From: Nematopogon swammerdamellus
Lineage: Eukaryota; Arthropoda; Insecta; Lepidoptera; Adelidae
Direction: 5' to 3'
DNA: 64,000 nucleotides
Assembly (NCBI GenBank): GCA_946902875.1
Contig: OX336343.1
Span: 17,655,596 to 17,719,595 of the forward strand
The notes under the pieces are model-generated. The model saw only the letters and a program-made list of their open reading frames with translations, did no database searches and had not been told where the DNA came from. Within the stretch, counting starts at the first letter, position 1. Each line of letters begins with the position of its first letter. Below, piece by piece: positions 53,333 to 63,750 of this stretch. Both the position numbers and the translations under genes were made by a program.

Positions 53333-53870
53333 AACCCCCCGACGCAAACGGAGGGGTGCTACAAGCTACGTGTTCGCGTATGTGTGTATGCGTGTATGTG
53401 TGTATGGGTGTGTCTATCTGTAGCATCGTAGCTCCCAAACGGATGGACCGATTTGGATGCGGTTTTTTTATAAGAGAGCTGGTTTTATCGGGATGGTATT
53501 TAGCTACGTTTGTAATCAAGTAATTAAGTGGGTAATAAAAAATTTATTATCTTAAAAAGTCGGCCGATTTGCATGCGGTTTTTTTTTATGTTAAAAAGAT
53601 TGAAATAAAATTTATTACAAATTTAAAAAAACCCCGACCCCTATAAAGTAAAAAATAATTTCCGTACATACATACATACATAGCGTCACGCCTGTTTCCC
53701 GGTGGGGTAGGCATAGACAACGGATCTCCACGTGCCACGATCCTGGCACACCTTTGCCGCCTCTTCCACTCCCATAATGTTCTTCATGCATGCTCGTCGG
53801 TTACTAAATTCCCTTTAGTTACTAAAAGGACTTTTTATGGGTCGGGGTTTTTTTTTTTGTAGTTTTGATA
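53333..53870 (+). repeat. H repeat split by another repeat
   Basis: TTAACCCCCCGACGCAAACG, GCATCGTAGCTCCCAAACGG, TTAATCAAGTAATTAAG-type words and AAACCCCGACCCCTATAAAG follow the H family. At about 53655-53815 it is broken by (ACAT)n followed by GCGTCACGCCTGTTTCCCGG and CATGCATGCTCGTCGGTTAC, then ends ACTTTTTATGGGTCGGGG in inverted sense, as in the fold-back copy at 25428-25900. Confidence 0.7.
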
Positions 53871-54409
53871 TTGAAATCGTACTAGCGTGTGCGATCTCAA
53901 ACAGCCGTGAGCCCGCGTCCTACCCGGGACGAGAAAATACAAAACGTTTCGTTCGCAGATTTCGCAAAGAAATATTGCTGCAAACTACAAAAAGATGTTA
54001 GCGATTTGTTGAGCGGAACCGTTCGCCGCTCTCGGCCGATTCCTTTAGTCCTCGAGGAAAAAAGGCATTCAGACAAAAAAGCTGGAGCACAAATTGTTCC
54101 TATCGCCGCCGCCTGGCTTTATTGTGAGCTGTTCCGCATTAACTGATAAACAGAGACCTATTGTTGTGCGTACTGAACACCTTCTAAGGAGATGATTTAC
54201 ATCAAATTAAACGATTTTGGGAATCGCTCGACAAGCAAAACATTTTTGGAAGCTGTCGTACAGTTGGTCTCAAAAGTGTTGAAATTTTAAAATAAATGTA
54301 ACTAATACATGTTTAACACAGTCGTCCTTGAGTTACTATAAACGAAGATACATACATACATAAATCTTAGATTGCATTTTATATATGTAGGCAGGATACA
54401 TACGTACTT
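53871..54409. other. No confident gene; open frame at 53889-54146
   Basis: The 85-codon plus-strand frame contains SFADFAKKYCCKLQKDVSDL and LVLEEKRHSDKKAG. Its codon use is less AT-rich than its surroundings, but I recognise no family and no splice sites fit well. The rest is unique sequence. Confidence 0.35.
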
Positions 54410-55137
54410 TGTGGGGCCGGTACTTAATAAGAATAGCCCCACTGCATCTCTCCTCGTGCATGTCGTAAAAGGCGACTAAAGGATAAGGACAAGATGGCAT
54501 GCATAAGGGCGCCACCTCTCACCTTGGCACGGTCTTTCCACCAAGTCATGCAGCAGGTGGGGCTTCGTGCCTTACTTGCTGCCTGATAGTTATCTTGTCC
54601 GAATGCTTTGCTAAACGTGGTGGTCGGTGTTGTGCTGTAATTTATCAGTGTTTTTTTTGTAAACTAACATGGGTGGCTGTGTCGAGAGACCAATGGTACA
54701 GTCGACAGAGCCAAAAACCCCTCTCCTCGCGAAACTACGCTCAGTGAGGCGCCATGCCAGCAGATTTGCGGACTGTTGCTAGGCTGTCTAGCCCATTGAT
54801 ACGACGTTTGAAGACACCTAGGTTAAAGGATTCGGGAAACATACTCGCCGGGAGACAGTTCCACACCCTAGCGGTGCGACAAAGAAACGATTTTGAGAAC
54901 CGATGGGTTCTCAAAAGCCCAATGTCAACAACAAAAGGGTGCTCAGTTTCTCTGCGACGAGTGCTGCGAAGATAGGTTGGATGGCAAGGAATAAGGGAAG
55001 CAAGTTCCTCCGAGCAGCGTCCATGATAGTACCTGTAGAACAGACTCAGTGACCCTACAAATCAAAAGCTTGCAGCACAAAACCGATTACTCTGTTTACC
55101 CCGATTGTCGGGATACGGCGTGTGGTGTGTGATACAT
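54410..55137 (-). repeat. Z plus Y repeat split by a LINE end
   Basis: Z opens at GGGGCCGGTACTTAATAAGA, with TCCTCGTGCATGTCGTAAAA, and Y continues to GTGTTGTGCTGTAATTTATC (54645). Y resumes at 55068 with TTGCAGCACAAAACCGATTA and ends GGGATACGGCGTGTGGTG. The gap is exactly the family F LINE end at 54651-55067. The intact copy at 31631-31940 shows the uninterrupted order. Confidence 0.85.
54651..55067 (-). pseudogene. LINE C-terminus and 3-prime end, family F
   Basis: Read on the minus strand: YRYYHGRCSEELASLIPCH, then HPFVVDIGLLRTHRFSKSF, LCRTARVWNCLPASMFPES and FNLGVFKRRINGLDS before the stop, then a UTR with CGCGAGGAGAGGGGTTTTTG and an A run (T run at 54651-54658). This is the C-terminal region of a CR1/Jockey-group LINE. 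It is open over about 100 codons, so it is not very old, but the catalytic domains are missing. Confidence 0.7.
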
Positions 55138-55253
55138 ACGCCGTCAGTCAGCCGCTGGCGAAAAATAAAATAAAAAATAAAACGACGGATCAAGTGACGG
55201 CAGGCCTTCCGCGGAACCGCCAGGCACAAAAGCCCGGTTAAGGTGTGAAAGTA

Positions 55254-55720
55254 TACAGGATGTTTCAGGGTAGGGTTAACTTCAGGGTTCGAAAGGGGTC
55301 CATATTTGAAAACGAAAAGCTCTGAAACTTTTTCCCAGATTCGGTCATTTTATAGTACTTTTTGGGGAAAATCGTTTCATCGAGATTTGGTGGACGGTTA
55401 ACATCCGCCTTTATTAAATAAAAATAAAATTACTAAATTGCAATTTTTAACTAGTAGAATTGAACTGCATGTAGGTAAATTCCACACAATTAAAATTAAA
55501 TGGCATCAAAAGAAAAAGGGGACTGGACTAGGTCAATGCACTACCTAGACCTAGACAGCACCTCCCCATACTCACTGTCCATCGAGTTCTTATAACAATT
55601 TCCATTTTTTGTATGAAAAAAAAGTACGGAATTTCGATTTCAGTGATAAGAATTTTTTTCTTCTAATAATGAGTACTTTCTATTCCTGGAGTTTCTCAAG
55701 CCTATCCTGAAACACCCTGT
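55254..55720. mobile_element. TIR element D, second copy
   Basis: Ends ACAGGATGTTTCAGGGTAGG and CCTATCCTGAAACACCCTGT. The interior is the reverse complement of 4153-4620 with an insertion-like difference in the middle (GGACTGGACTAGGTCAATGC and an ACCTAGACCTAGAC iteration at about 55525-55560). Confidence 0.75.
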
Positions 55721-55844
55721 TTAAACGAATGTCGTTTTGATTCGCAGATTCCAGATTCCAGGCAGGATACAGAGGGAGACATTACATCCGAGGCTGAAAA
55801 ATTAGATAAACAACGAAAATCTGAGAGCGGTTACTTTCATAAAA

Positions 55845-55950
55845 GCTTCAGGCATGGCATTTGCAACCACTGTATACGACCGAATGTCCATGGGCGTTGT
55901 TAGAAACCTTATGAGTGGCTCTGCGCCATATGTCGCGCTTTCAATTTAAA
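55845..55950 (+). repeat. LINE 3-prime tail, family G
   Basis: TTCAGGCATGGCATTTGCAA, ACGACCGAATGTCCATGGGC, TTAGAAACCTTATGAGTGGC and GCCATATGTCGCGCTTTCAA, then an AAAA end joined to K. Stop region and UTR only. Confidence 0.6.
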
Positions 55951-55952
55951 AA

Positions 55953-56105
55953 CCGGCCAAGTGCGAGACGAACTCGCGCAATGAGAGTTCCGTGTCGCCT
56001 TGGTCAGCGCCACTCACGCCATCTATGGCGTGTTTATGAAATGCTTCATATAAATTCAAATTTATTTAAAATGCTTCATACACTTTTCGGTAGATGGCGC
56101 AATAC
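55953..56105 (-). repeat. K repeat fragment
   Basis: ACCGGCCAAGTGCGAGACGA, GTCGCCTTGGTCAGCGCCAC, GCCATCTATGGCGTGTTTAT and TTTTCGGTAGATGGCGCAAT. It is cut by the SINE T run at 56107. Confidence 0.75.
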
Positions 56106-56106
56106 T

Positions 56107-56420
56107 TTTTTTTTTTTATTGAAACTGACATGGTTGGCTACATCACCTACAACATCCGTGACGTAAGCCCATAACACCGAGTGAACTTGGTGCCACGTCA
56201 GTGCTTCCCTTCGGTCGTGCCGGCTACACTGAACTGGACGGAAAACTCAAACTATACATTGCAGTTTCGACCGACCTTTCATTCAGTGCGGTGGTACCAA
56301 CCCGGGCGGTTTAAAACCCTGCCACCTTGTAATAAAAGAAGGCAGTCATATCCCTTAGTCGCCTTTTACGACATACACGGGGAGAGATGCAGTGGGGCTA
56401 TTCTTTTAAAGTATAGGAGT
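56107..56420 (-). repeat. S SINE tail and body joined to Z
   Basis: T run, GAAACTGACATGGTTGGC, body to GTTTAAAACCCTGCCACC, then GAAGGCAGTCATATCCCTTA and Z (GTCGCCTTTTACGACATACA to GGGCTATTCTTTTAAAG). Same headless Z-to-body junction as 20012-20348, in the opposite orientation. Confidence 0.85.
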
Positions 56421-57009
56421 TATGATCAAAAAGTCACGCGAAGCGAAGCAACGGCCAAAAGCTAGTGTGTAAATAACAGGGTCTTGAATAGGCATAAGGA
56501 ATCTGTCAAGAGTCAAGGCCGCGGCATGGCACGTGGATACCCGTCGTCTCTGCCTGCCCCATTGCGAAACAGTCTTTAAGTTATGTATGAATCTATGTGA
56601 AGAATCCGCGTGCATGTGTCGCCACGGTGAAGAAAAACACTTCGAATATCGAGCCACGTGTAAGTGCCTTCGTTTAAGCAGCTAGTGCGCTAACAAACTT
56701 CGGAAACATTGCTAAATACACCATGAAATTGTTCAGGACAGGTTGCCATGTAAACTATTCCAAGCATTCCCTCTCAAACTCTGAGGTACCAAGAGAATAA
56801 AGCTACCGGGCGACTCTAAAATCCACCTGAAGCTGGCTCTAAATAAATTCAGTTTGCGTAGAACTCCTTCGTGGTATAACGACGTGCCTTTTCGGAAATA
56901 AATCTAGGGTTTACCTGAGTGCATTATTGTATTAAGACTATGTATTTATTTTGGAATGTAGAGATATTGTATTGCACTTTCATGCGATTCAAAAGGCGAA
57001 CTTATTACA
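56421..57009. other. No recognised feature
   Basis: Unique sequence; frames have no motif. Confidence 0.4.
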
Positions 57010-57382
57010 AAATGCAATTTCTTTCAGGCAGCCTACATATCATTTGCCTATGGAACTCCAGTCTCTACTGAAATTATAATAAACCCGCCATACTCTCGCG
57101 GAACACCCCTTTGTAGTCGACAGAAGAGTTCTTCGAACTGCACGATTCTCTAAATCGTTCTTGTGCCGCACTGCAAAGTGCGGAACTGTGGAACGGGCTC
57201 CCAGGGAATATCTTCCCGCACTCCTATAATCCACGGATCTTCAAATCGCGGGTTAATAGCCTTTCACCAGCAACATTAGTCCACCTCCAAGCCGGACTGG
57301 CACCTCCTCGGGGATGAAATTGGCTGCGCCTGAGGTTGCGACCTCGCGCAGAGCCACCCAGTTCGGTAGCAATAAAAAAAAA
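57010..57382 (+). pseudogene. LINE C-terminus and 3-prime end, family F
   Basis: The sense frame carries RRVLRTARFSKSFLCRTAK at about 57118-57174, followed after a frame disturbance by the ELPGNIFP..YNPRIFKSRVN-type region, then CACCTCCAAGCCGGACTGGC and a UTR ending in GCAATAAAAAAAAA. Same order as 54651-55067. The minus-strand frame 57040-57234 is a shadow. Confidence 0.65.
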
Positions 57383-57552
57383 TTGCACATCAAAAGTTGA
57401 CTGCAAGTGATAAGTCTGTCTTTGCGCACTCCTGCATTTTCTTCGTTTCTTTCATCAGGTAGGTACAGTACCCGGCAGTAATTAATGAAAATCGAGCTTT
57501 AGAAAAATCAGTAATCAAGTGTTTATTTTCCATTATATTGTATTGTATCGCG

Positions 57553-57600
57553 TAGGAGGCGGCCGGCTGGGGAAGACGACCGTCGATCGCTGTTCTGTGA
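57553..57600 (+). repeat. Short repeat shared with the flank of the candidate exon
   Basis: GGCGGCCGGCTGGGGAAGAC then CGATCGCTGTTCTGTG closely matches GGCGGCCTGCGGGGGAATAC then CGATCGCTGTTCTATG at 37871-37911. Family unknown. Confidence 0.55.
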
Positions 57601-57647
57601 TTCTTAGTCAACAGGTTATAATACGCCAAACAGGCTTCGAAATATTT

Positions 57648-58030
57648 TTTTAACCCCCGACGCAAAATAGGGGTGTTATAAGTTTAACGTGTGTATCTGT
57701 GCGTCAGTCTGTGGCATCGTAGCTCGCAAACGGATGGGCTGATTTGGATGCGGGTGTTTTTTTATTAGAAAGCTGGTTTAACCGGGATGGTTCTTAGCTG
57801 TGTTAGTAATCAAGTACCTAATTATGAAGTAATACAAAAATTACGTCTCACGGATGGACCGACTTGGATGCGGTGTTTTTAAAAAAGATTGAAATAAAAG
57901 TTAAATTACAAATATAAAAAAACACCCGACCCCTTAAAAAGTCAAAAATAATTTCCATTTAGTTACTTAAAGGAGTCAGGGGACCGCTCACAGCTCAGAG
58001 CTGCGCGGGTTCTTTAAATTTGTAAATTTG
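57648..58030 (+). repeat. H repeat
   Basis: TTAACCCCCGACGCAAAATA, GCATCGTAGCTCGCAAACGG, AAACACCCGACCCCTTAAAA, TACTTAAAGGAGTCAGGGGA and CAGCTCAGAGCTGCGCGGG. Full length without the long fold-back found at 25428-25900. Confidence 0.75.
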
Positions 58031-58721
58031 TAGAACTCATTTAAGGGCATTTTCAGGGTTTTTAGTCCAACTCTGACACGAGAAGGTGAGCCAAGATAAT
58101 ATAGAGTCGTTATAAAAACTTTACGACAAATTCGGAAGCGAGAAATTTATTTAAAATGTACGATGACGGATGTCGGCGAGTTCGAATACTTCTTAATTAA
58201 TTCAATTTGACCCTCGGTGGGAATGTTTTAACAACCCTTCCGGTCGCGGGAGAGTTTTCAAAAATACTAGAGAGAGAGGAAAAAGTTGAAAAAATAAAAT
58301 TTGCCCACAGCCGGTGCGCTTGGTGAAATGTAGGAATTAAAACCACCTCGAACAATGTATGGGCACCGAAGGCTAGGTAGGATTTTCGTATTTTGTAGGA
58401 TCTCTTTTGGATTTATGAAAATGTTTGCTTGTAAATAAAGGATTTAGTAAGCGCGAGCGAAAGATTAGTACGAAAAACACTGCTGAGATTGTGATTTGAG
58501 AAGATTACTTTTTAATTAGCGGAATTTTTCATCAAACCCCGTCTATTTTATCTGCGGAATAAAGGAAAATATACCTGTATGGAACGAGCATATTTTATTA
58601 CGAATACAGTAGGAAACAAATTAAAGACTAGGTAGGTTAGGTTATCGTTCCTTTCTCTCAAATGAAAAACGAATTGTGTGTTATTTCTTCACAAGATTCG
58701 AGGTTCGCTAGATTGCAGGTT
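58031..58721. other. No recognised feature
   Basis: AT-rich unique sequence with no supported frame or repeat. Confidence 0.4.
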
Positions 58722-58802
58722 CGAGTCCCCATCAGTATTCGAACCTGGAACTCCGGCTTGAGCCGCCAGCGCGTTACCAATTCCGCCACCATCGTGCCGA
58801 TG
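58722..58802 (-). pseudogene. tRNA-derived sequence (SINE head or tRNA pseudogene)
   Basis: On the minus strand: A-box-like GTGGCGGAATTGGTAACGCG, anticodon stem CTGGC/GCCGG around GGCTCAA, then GGAGTTCCAGGTTCGAATAC as the B box. Loop position 33 is not U and the T stem is short, so it is unlikely to be a working tRNA. A second GGTTCGAGTCC lies at 58717-58727 on the plus strand. Confidence 0.55.
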
Positions 58803-58851
58803 ACGTATTCTCTCAAAAAATGCTGACAGTTGCATCTTCTTTTAGTAGATA

Positions 58852-59195
58852 CTAGCTTATGCCCGCGGCTTCGCTCGCGTGAAATTCAAATTCAAAAAGA
58901 AATTTAAAAACTTTCAAAAAGAACCTACGCTACGGTACCTTTATTTCGGCGCGCGGAACAATTCGGTTTGTATGGGAGCCACATCTTAGCGTAACCGGAA
59001 CTGAATTTTATTTCGCCTATTTTGTGTCACGCGTTATCACGTTGTCACGGTTATGGAAGAACATACATACATACACATAGAAAACATTTCTAAAAATCGT
59101 CAATTTAGTTTTAGTATCATACATAGAGGTAATATCTCATAAAACAAAGTCATTTACTCCATGACCATTCCTTACAGATTTATTATTAGTATTGA
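58852..59195 (-). mobile_element. Helitron-like family A
   Basis: CTAGCTTATGCCCGCGGCTT at one end and GATTTATTATTAGTATTGA at the other, flanked by A and T. Shares the interior TTTATTTCGGCGCGCGGAAC with the other copies. A short AAATTC/AAAAAG duplication lies near 58880-58920. Confidence 0.8.
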
Positions 59196-59568
59196 TGATA
59201 CTGATGTACTGACCGTATGAAGTCTGTGCTGCGGTTTTATTTTATAGATCGCACGCGATCGAATATTGATTTCACCAATGAGAGCTTACGATTCTCTCCA
59301 AACTGCTAATAATGTTGGGGCGGGTTGTCTGCAATTACGGTTCCCATCCCCCCCCGTGTTTGAAGTCCACCGCCGGAAGCGTGCGAGTGTGCGTCCAAGA
59401 CATAATTAAAGGCCCAATCATGATGGCACCGGAACCCTCCGCCGCCGTCAGCCCCGCCAGACCGCCGTCTGATTACCGGCCACCGCCGCGCGCCGAGGCT
59501 AGAGTCCTAGCTCGCTAGATGAAAAGGGTGAAGGGCAAGTGCCGCCGGTTCCCTTACAACCGTATCAA
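59196..59568. other. Spacer between inverted Helitrons; GC-rich frame at 59312-59518
   Basis: 59320-59520 is GC-rich and encodes a 68-codon frame with SAAVSPARPPSDYRPPPRAE near its end and a stop at 59516. No splice signals or known family support a gene, but the composition differs sharply from its flanks. Confidence 0.35.
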
Positions 59569-59938
59569 TCAATACTAATAATAAATCTGTAAGGGATGGT
59601 CATGGAGTAGTTACTTTGTTTTATGAGATATTGCGTTTGTGGACTCTATGTATTATCATACATAGAACTAAATTTACAACTTTTAGAAATATTTTCTGTA
59701 TGTATGTATGTTCCCCCATAACTCTTAAACCGATTATCCGAATTCGATGAAACTTAGTACAAGCCCATTTAGCTATACGAGACACAGGATAGGCTAAATA
59801 AAATTCGTCAACGCTAGGATGTGGCTCTCATACAAACCGAATTGTTCCGCGCGCCAAAGTAATGGTACGGTAGCGGGCTTACTTACTTTCTTTTTTATAA
59901 ATATGAATTTCACGCGAGCGAAGCCGCGGGCAAGCTAG
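59569..59938 (+). mobile_element. Helitron-like family A, best copy
   Basis: TCAATACTAATAATAAATCT to GAAGCCGCGGGCAAGCTAG, with A at 59568 and T at 59939. Inverted relative to 58852-59195. The 3-prime palindrome CGCGAGCGAAGCCGCG is intact. Confidence 0.85.
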
Positions 59939-60240
59939 TTGGGTATAAGGTCAGATCTTAAACGGATTTAAATGTTTTGAAATGCGATGAAATACAAACA
60001 TGGTTAACATGGTTTTGAGATATCAAACTCAAATATAAACTTGCTTCGAGGTTTGAGGGAGCAATTTTGATACTGGCAAGTGGAGCGGCTGGAAGTGGAT
60101 AACAGCGGCAACCACCATGGCACCTCGTAGGACCCTTCGTCAACCCTCTATCTGGCTGAAGCGGGCGACAAGCAGTAGGTAGATGCCGAAGCTCGTCGAA
60201 CTCTGATAAATTGATCTCAAACTAGAGATTATTGTGTATA
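59939..60240. other. No recognised feature
   Basis: Unique sequence with no supported frame. Confidence 0.4.
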
Positions 60241-60700
60241 TATACAGGGTGTTGTAACGGCCCGTACATTAATTTCGCCAGCGCAATCCTCATGGTTTAC
60301 CGAGACAAAAAAGTAAATAAAGTTTTTCTCTAAAGTGTCTAGTTTTCGAGATATTAATTTTTGAAATTTATGTTTTCGTCTAGTGTATTTGACGCGCGCG
60401 GGGGGAGGGTGCTGGCGCGGGAACGGTCGGGGTCAAAAAACTCACGCTGCGCCCCGTCCCCGCGCATCTTCTCTCTCCGCGCACTCATTCCTGCTCGCTC
60501 ACTCACCACGTGGCTTTCATTCCCACGTTCGTGCGGAAGATTAGATCCTTTTTACACTAAATAAATCAATTAGTTTGTATGGAAACAGTAACTTTTTATT
60601 TAAGGGGAATTAAAAAAAAGTTATGTGACTTTTTTGTTACTATTGATCCCAATAATCATTTTCTAAATTTAATGTAGTGGCCGTTACAACACTCTGTATA
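60241..60700. mobile_element. TIR element E, 460 bp with GC-rich centre
   Basis: The ends TATACAGGGTGTTGTAACGG and CCGTTACAACACTCTGTATA are 22-bp inverted repeats with one mismatch. TA at both ends is consistent with Tc1/mariner-type target choice. The centre (60385-60540) is GC-rich (GACGCGCGCGGGGGGAGGG) while both arms are AT-rich. The deleted copy at 41430-41573 lacks exactly this centre. No transposase. Confidence 0.8.
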
Positions 60701-62046
60701 GGTTCTACAACCGAACTCCCTCCGCCTCCCGCGCGGCCCGCGCACCTCCTGCCGCCCTCTCTTGACTTATAGCGGTTGCGATTAAAATAAACTTGGCAGC
60801 TATTGTTTTTGTTGAGTAACTCAGTCTTCTGGCGTTGAACTAAATTATCCCTAATAGCTTTCATTCGTTCGATTAGATGGAACTTCCTTTTATTTTGTAT
60901 AGTTTAATATCTTGTCCTGTCTGGAAAAAGAAAACTCGCTGTTATTGTTATATTGTTTTCTTTGTGTTTTTCAGTCTTTGCGTTCAGGATTTTTTTTTAA
61001 ATCACTGTACCTGACCAGTAACCCTCACTATACATGACATTGACTCAAACAAAATGTCTCAAAAGGACTATCATCAAATAAAATAAAATAAAAATCGGTC
61101 AACTGCGAGTTTTATTCAATCACGGAGGGTTCCGTAGATTGCTGTACCATACGTTTGAAAAATCATATCGGTATCATGTCATATCTTTTGTCTGTGTGCA
61201 GTTCAACTACCTGTGGCGCCATCTATTATTTAGCAAACAAAAATTCACAACACTCAACAAACATTGCTCCCATATTATTCAGCTCCATGGGCGGTGACCC
61301 ACTTGTGCCGATTCATTCCGGCCGGAAAATCAGCCCGACATTCCAGTAAGTGTGTGTTCGCGATAGGTAATGTATCTATCGCGAAGCTATTTGTTTTGGT
61401 TTGGTACTCAATTCACATAAATATAAAAGAGAAAAAAAAATAGCTCCAACTATATTTCGCTTTTTTCACAATATTACATTTTATGGCGTTAAAGATTTTT
61501 GCACAGAAGGGTTCAGCTCAAATAGGTGGCTGTTTCCACAAGGGGCTGTCTAGAACTCTTTTCGTTTCAGCTCGGCGGCCGTCAAAACTTTCCTTCCACG
61601 ACTTTCCGTTGCACGTCATGTTCGCGGCAACTGGCGGGTGAGGAAAAATACAGAGGAAATACTATACTTTCTCGATGAAAATCATTGTGGCTGAAGTGTC
61701 TTCATTTAAAAAATATAATTTATTTTCATAAAAATACAGTCAAAAGTTATTCATATTTTGCATATTTCCTATACGGTATACCTACTTACATCTATATAAT
61801 ATATCCTCATCTGCGAAAATGGATCTGAACAAATAGAATATTTTTTTAATATAAAATTGAATTTAATCAATATTTATAAAATAATATGGACATACTTAGA
61901 GATAGAATTACCTTCGTACAAAGAATTTCAGAGATTAATTCGAAAATGCTCCTGTAATATTTTTATCACATTGTATTTATCATTTATCTGGATTGTTTCC
62001 AACTTATAATCGAATTATTTGTCTAGACAAAGCGGATCAGATTCAA
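60701..62046. other. No supported gene; K remnant at 61098-61145
   Basis: AATCGGTCAACTGCGAGTTT and CGGAGGGTTCCGTAGATTG are K end words. 60715-60770 is GC-rich (CTCCCGCGCGGCCCGCGCAC). The frame 61155-61349 is unassigned. Otherwise AT-rich unique sequence. Confidence 0.4.
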
Positions 62047-62625
62047 TTACTCTGAACAATCTTCATCCATCTTTATTCTGCGAAATTTTCTCAGGTCCTC
62101 GATATTAATCTCGTTTCGGGCTCCTCCGTAAATCCTTTCATTAAAAATTCTACACCGAAAATTAAAATGTATACCTTCCATTTTCGTAATAAAGCTACAG
62201 TGAAGATCAAAAGGCTCTAATTCACAATTAATTGAAAGAACAATAATGTCCGACTGCACCGCTCCACCGTTTGTTACAATTAGGCCTATACACGGCACGG
62301 CACACCTTGCCGTGGCCCCTTGCCGTCGCCTCTTAAAAGAAAGCACAAATAATAACGGAGATAAATACGCATTTTGTGGAAAGTATCTCTGAAAAACTTT
62401 GGTCATAATTGTGCAATTTTCATTTTTTAAAAGTTCAACATTAGGCAGTTGTGCTATAGCGGCTTTGGCCTGCCTGCGCCTTTTGTAGTCGGACTCCGCC
62501 GTTTTGATTTTAGCTTTAATAAATGGTTTAAAATTTATAAGTATGACAAATTCAAAAACACGTAACATTGCAATTACCCCACGATATCCATCGGTATTCA
62601 CCATCATTGAAAGTAAAAAGGTCAC
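62047..62625 (-). CDS. Unassigned 192-codon open frame, doubtful
   Basis: The longest open frame apart from the LINE protein. It contains two Lys/Arg-rich segments, AESDYKRRRQAKAAIAQLP and LSFKRRRQGATARCAVP, a hydrophobic start (VFEFVILINFKPF) and an acidic end (KMDEDCSE). I recognise no domain. A frame of this length can arise by chance in 64 kb, and no start context, splice or poly(A) evidence supports it. It could be a genuine small gene, a retroelement piece or noise; noise is most likely. Confidence 0.15.
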   Translation of the reverse strand: MTFLLSMMVNTDGYRGVIAMLRVFEFVILINFKPFIKAKIKTAESDYKRRRQAKAAIAQLPNVELLKNENCTIMTKVFQRYFPQNAYLSPLLFVLSFKRRRQGATARCAVPCIGLIVTNGGAVQSDIIVLSINCELEPFDLHCSFITKMEGIHFNFRCRIFNERIYGGARNEINIEDLRKFRRIKMDEDCSE

Positions 62626-63750
62626 AATGAAAAAAAAATATTATTCTGAATGCGAAGTTCCAAGTAAAACTAGTTAAACATTATAAGATACATAACTAGA
62701 ATCACCAAAGTAAAACATAAAACCAATAAAGAATAATAATAAAAATAAAAAATTAATAATAATAAATAAAATTGTAGGATTGTCTCCCGCCGCCGCCGGC
62801 GGCGGTATTGCCGTTTTTAATTTTTGTATAAATTTTGTGTATTTTTTTACTTTTGTCTAATATATGTAAAATTAATATAAATTTTTTAAACGTGACATAA
62901 AGAAAAATAATAATAAAATAAAATTAAAGTCACACATTGACTGAACGTCTATCAAATTACGCATTTATTCACATGTAAAAAATTATAATGAAAATCTCTC
63001 AAACGGACCAAGACTGTCCGATCTCACGTCGAGAATTTCCCTTCAGTTCATTATGCATGCATTATGTAGGCCTGGTAATGCCGGGCCTAGACGGAATAAA
63101 TATGAACTGTCCTCGCAAGCGGGGATTTTGTCTCACTTTGTTGGGGGCGGACGGGGCCAGAGACGGAGGTGGGGGACGGAGGGGCTTTTTATGGCGTGGC
63201 AAAAAATAAAGTCGAAACAGAGCCTCTTGCATCGTACGAGCTTGTGGATTAATAGGTGTATTATACGAGGGAATTTAAAAGTAACTCGCTAGTAACTTTG
63301 CAATTGTGAAACTGGTTGTGGAAACTTATTGGTTGGCAGCTAACCCTGAAGCACGGACATTGATGATGGGGTTTTATTTTTTATTTTATGAAGCTCCAAG
63401 GATTATCCATACAGGGAATGTAGGCAACTGCCTGTGGGCCCGGCGCCCCTAGGGTCCCCGCAGCTTATGAGAAAAATAAGTCAAAGTAGTTTTAATTTTT
63501 TGCTTTCCTTTTAATTTTAAAATGTTTCAGGTTTATTTTTATAGGACAATTTCACAAAAACAATTTTACATTAATCACTTGATATAATTGACGATGATGA
63601 TGATAATAATGATTTACAGTTAATCAAGAAATAAATCATTGTTATAATTTTACTATAATCACCATTTGCAAGTATTGCATAAAATTGCATTACATTTATT
63701 ACCTATGAATAGTTTTGTTTTAATAAAATATGATATACATTTAATAAAAT
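62626..63750. other. No gene; perfect 16-bp GC palindrome at 62790-62805
   Basis: CCGCCGCCGGCGGCGG sits in otherwise very AT-rich DNA (62700-62980). 63100-63200 is G-rich (GGGGGCGGACGGGG, GGAGGTGGGGGACGGAGGGG) with two overlapping frames lacking motifs. 63415-63475 contains GGGCCCGGCGCCCCTAGGG, perhaps a repeat end. Confidence 0.45.

Noticed and set aside
54754..54975. Plus-strand frame with LAGRQFHTLAVRQRNDFENR, which looks protein-like and recurs in other repeats
   Set aside because: It is the antisense of the LINE C-terminus, which reads HPFVVDIGLL..RFSKSFLCRTARVWN on the minus strand and ends in an A tail; recurrence is explained by LINE copy number.
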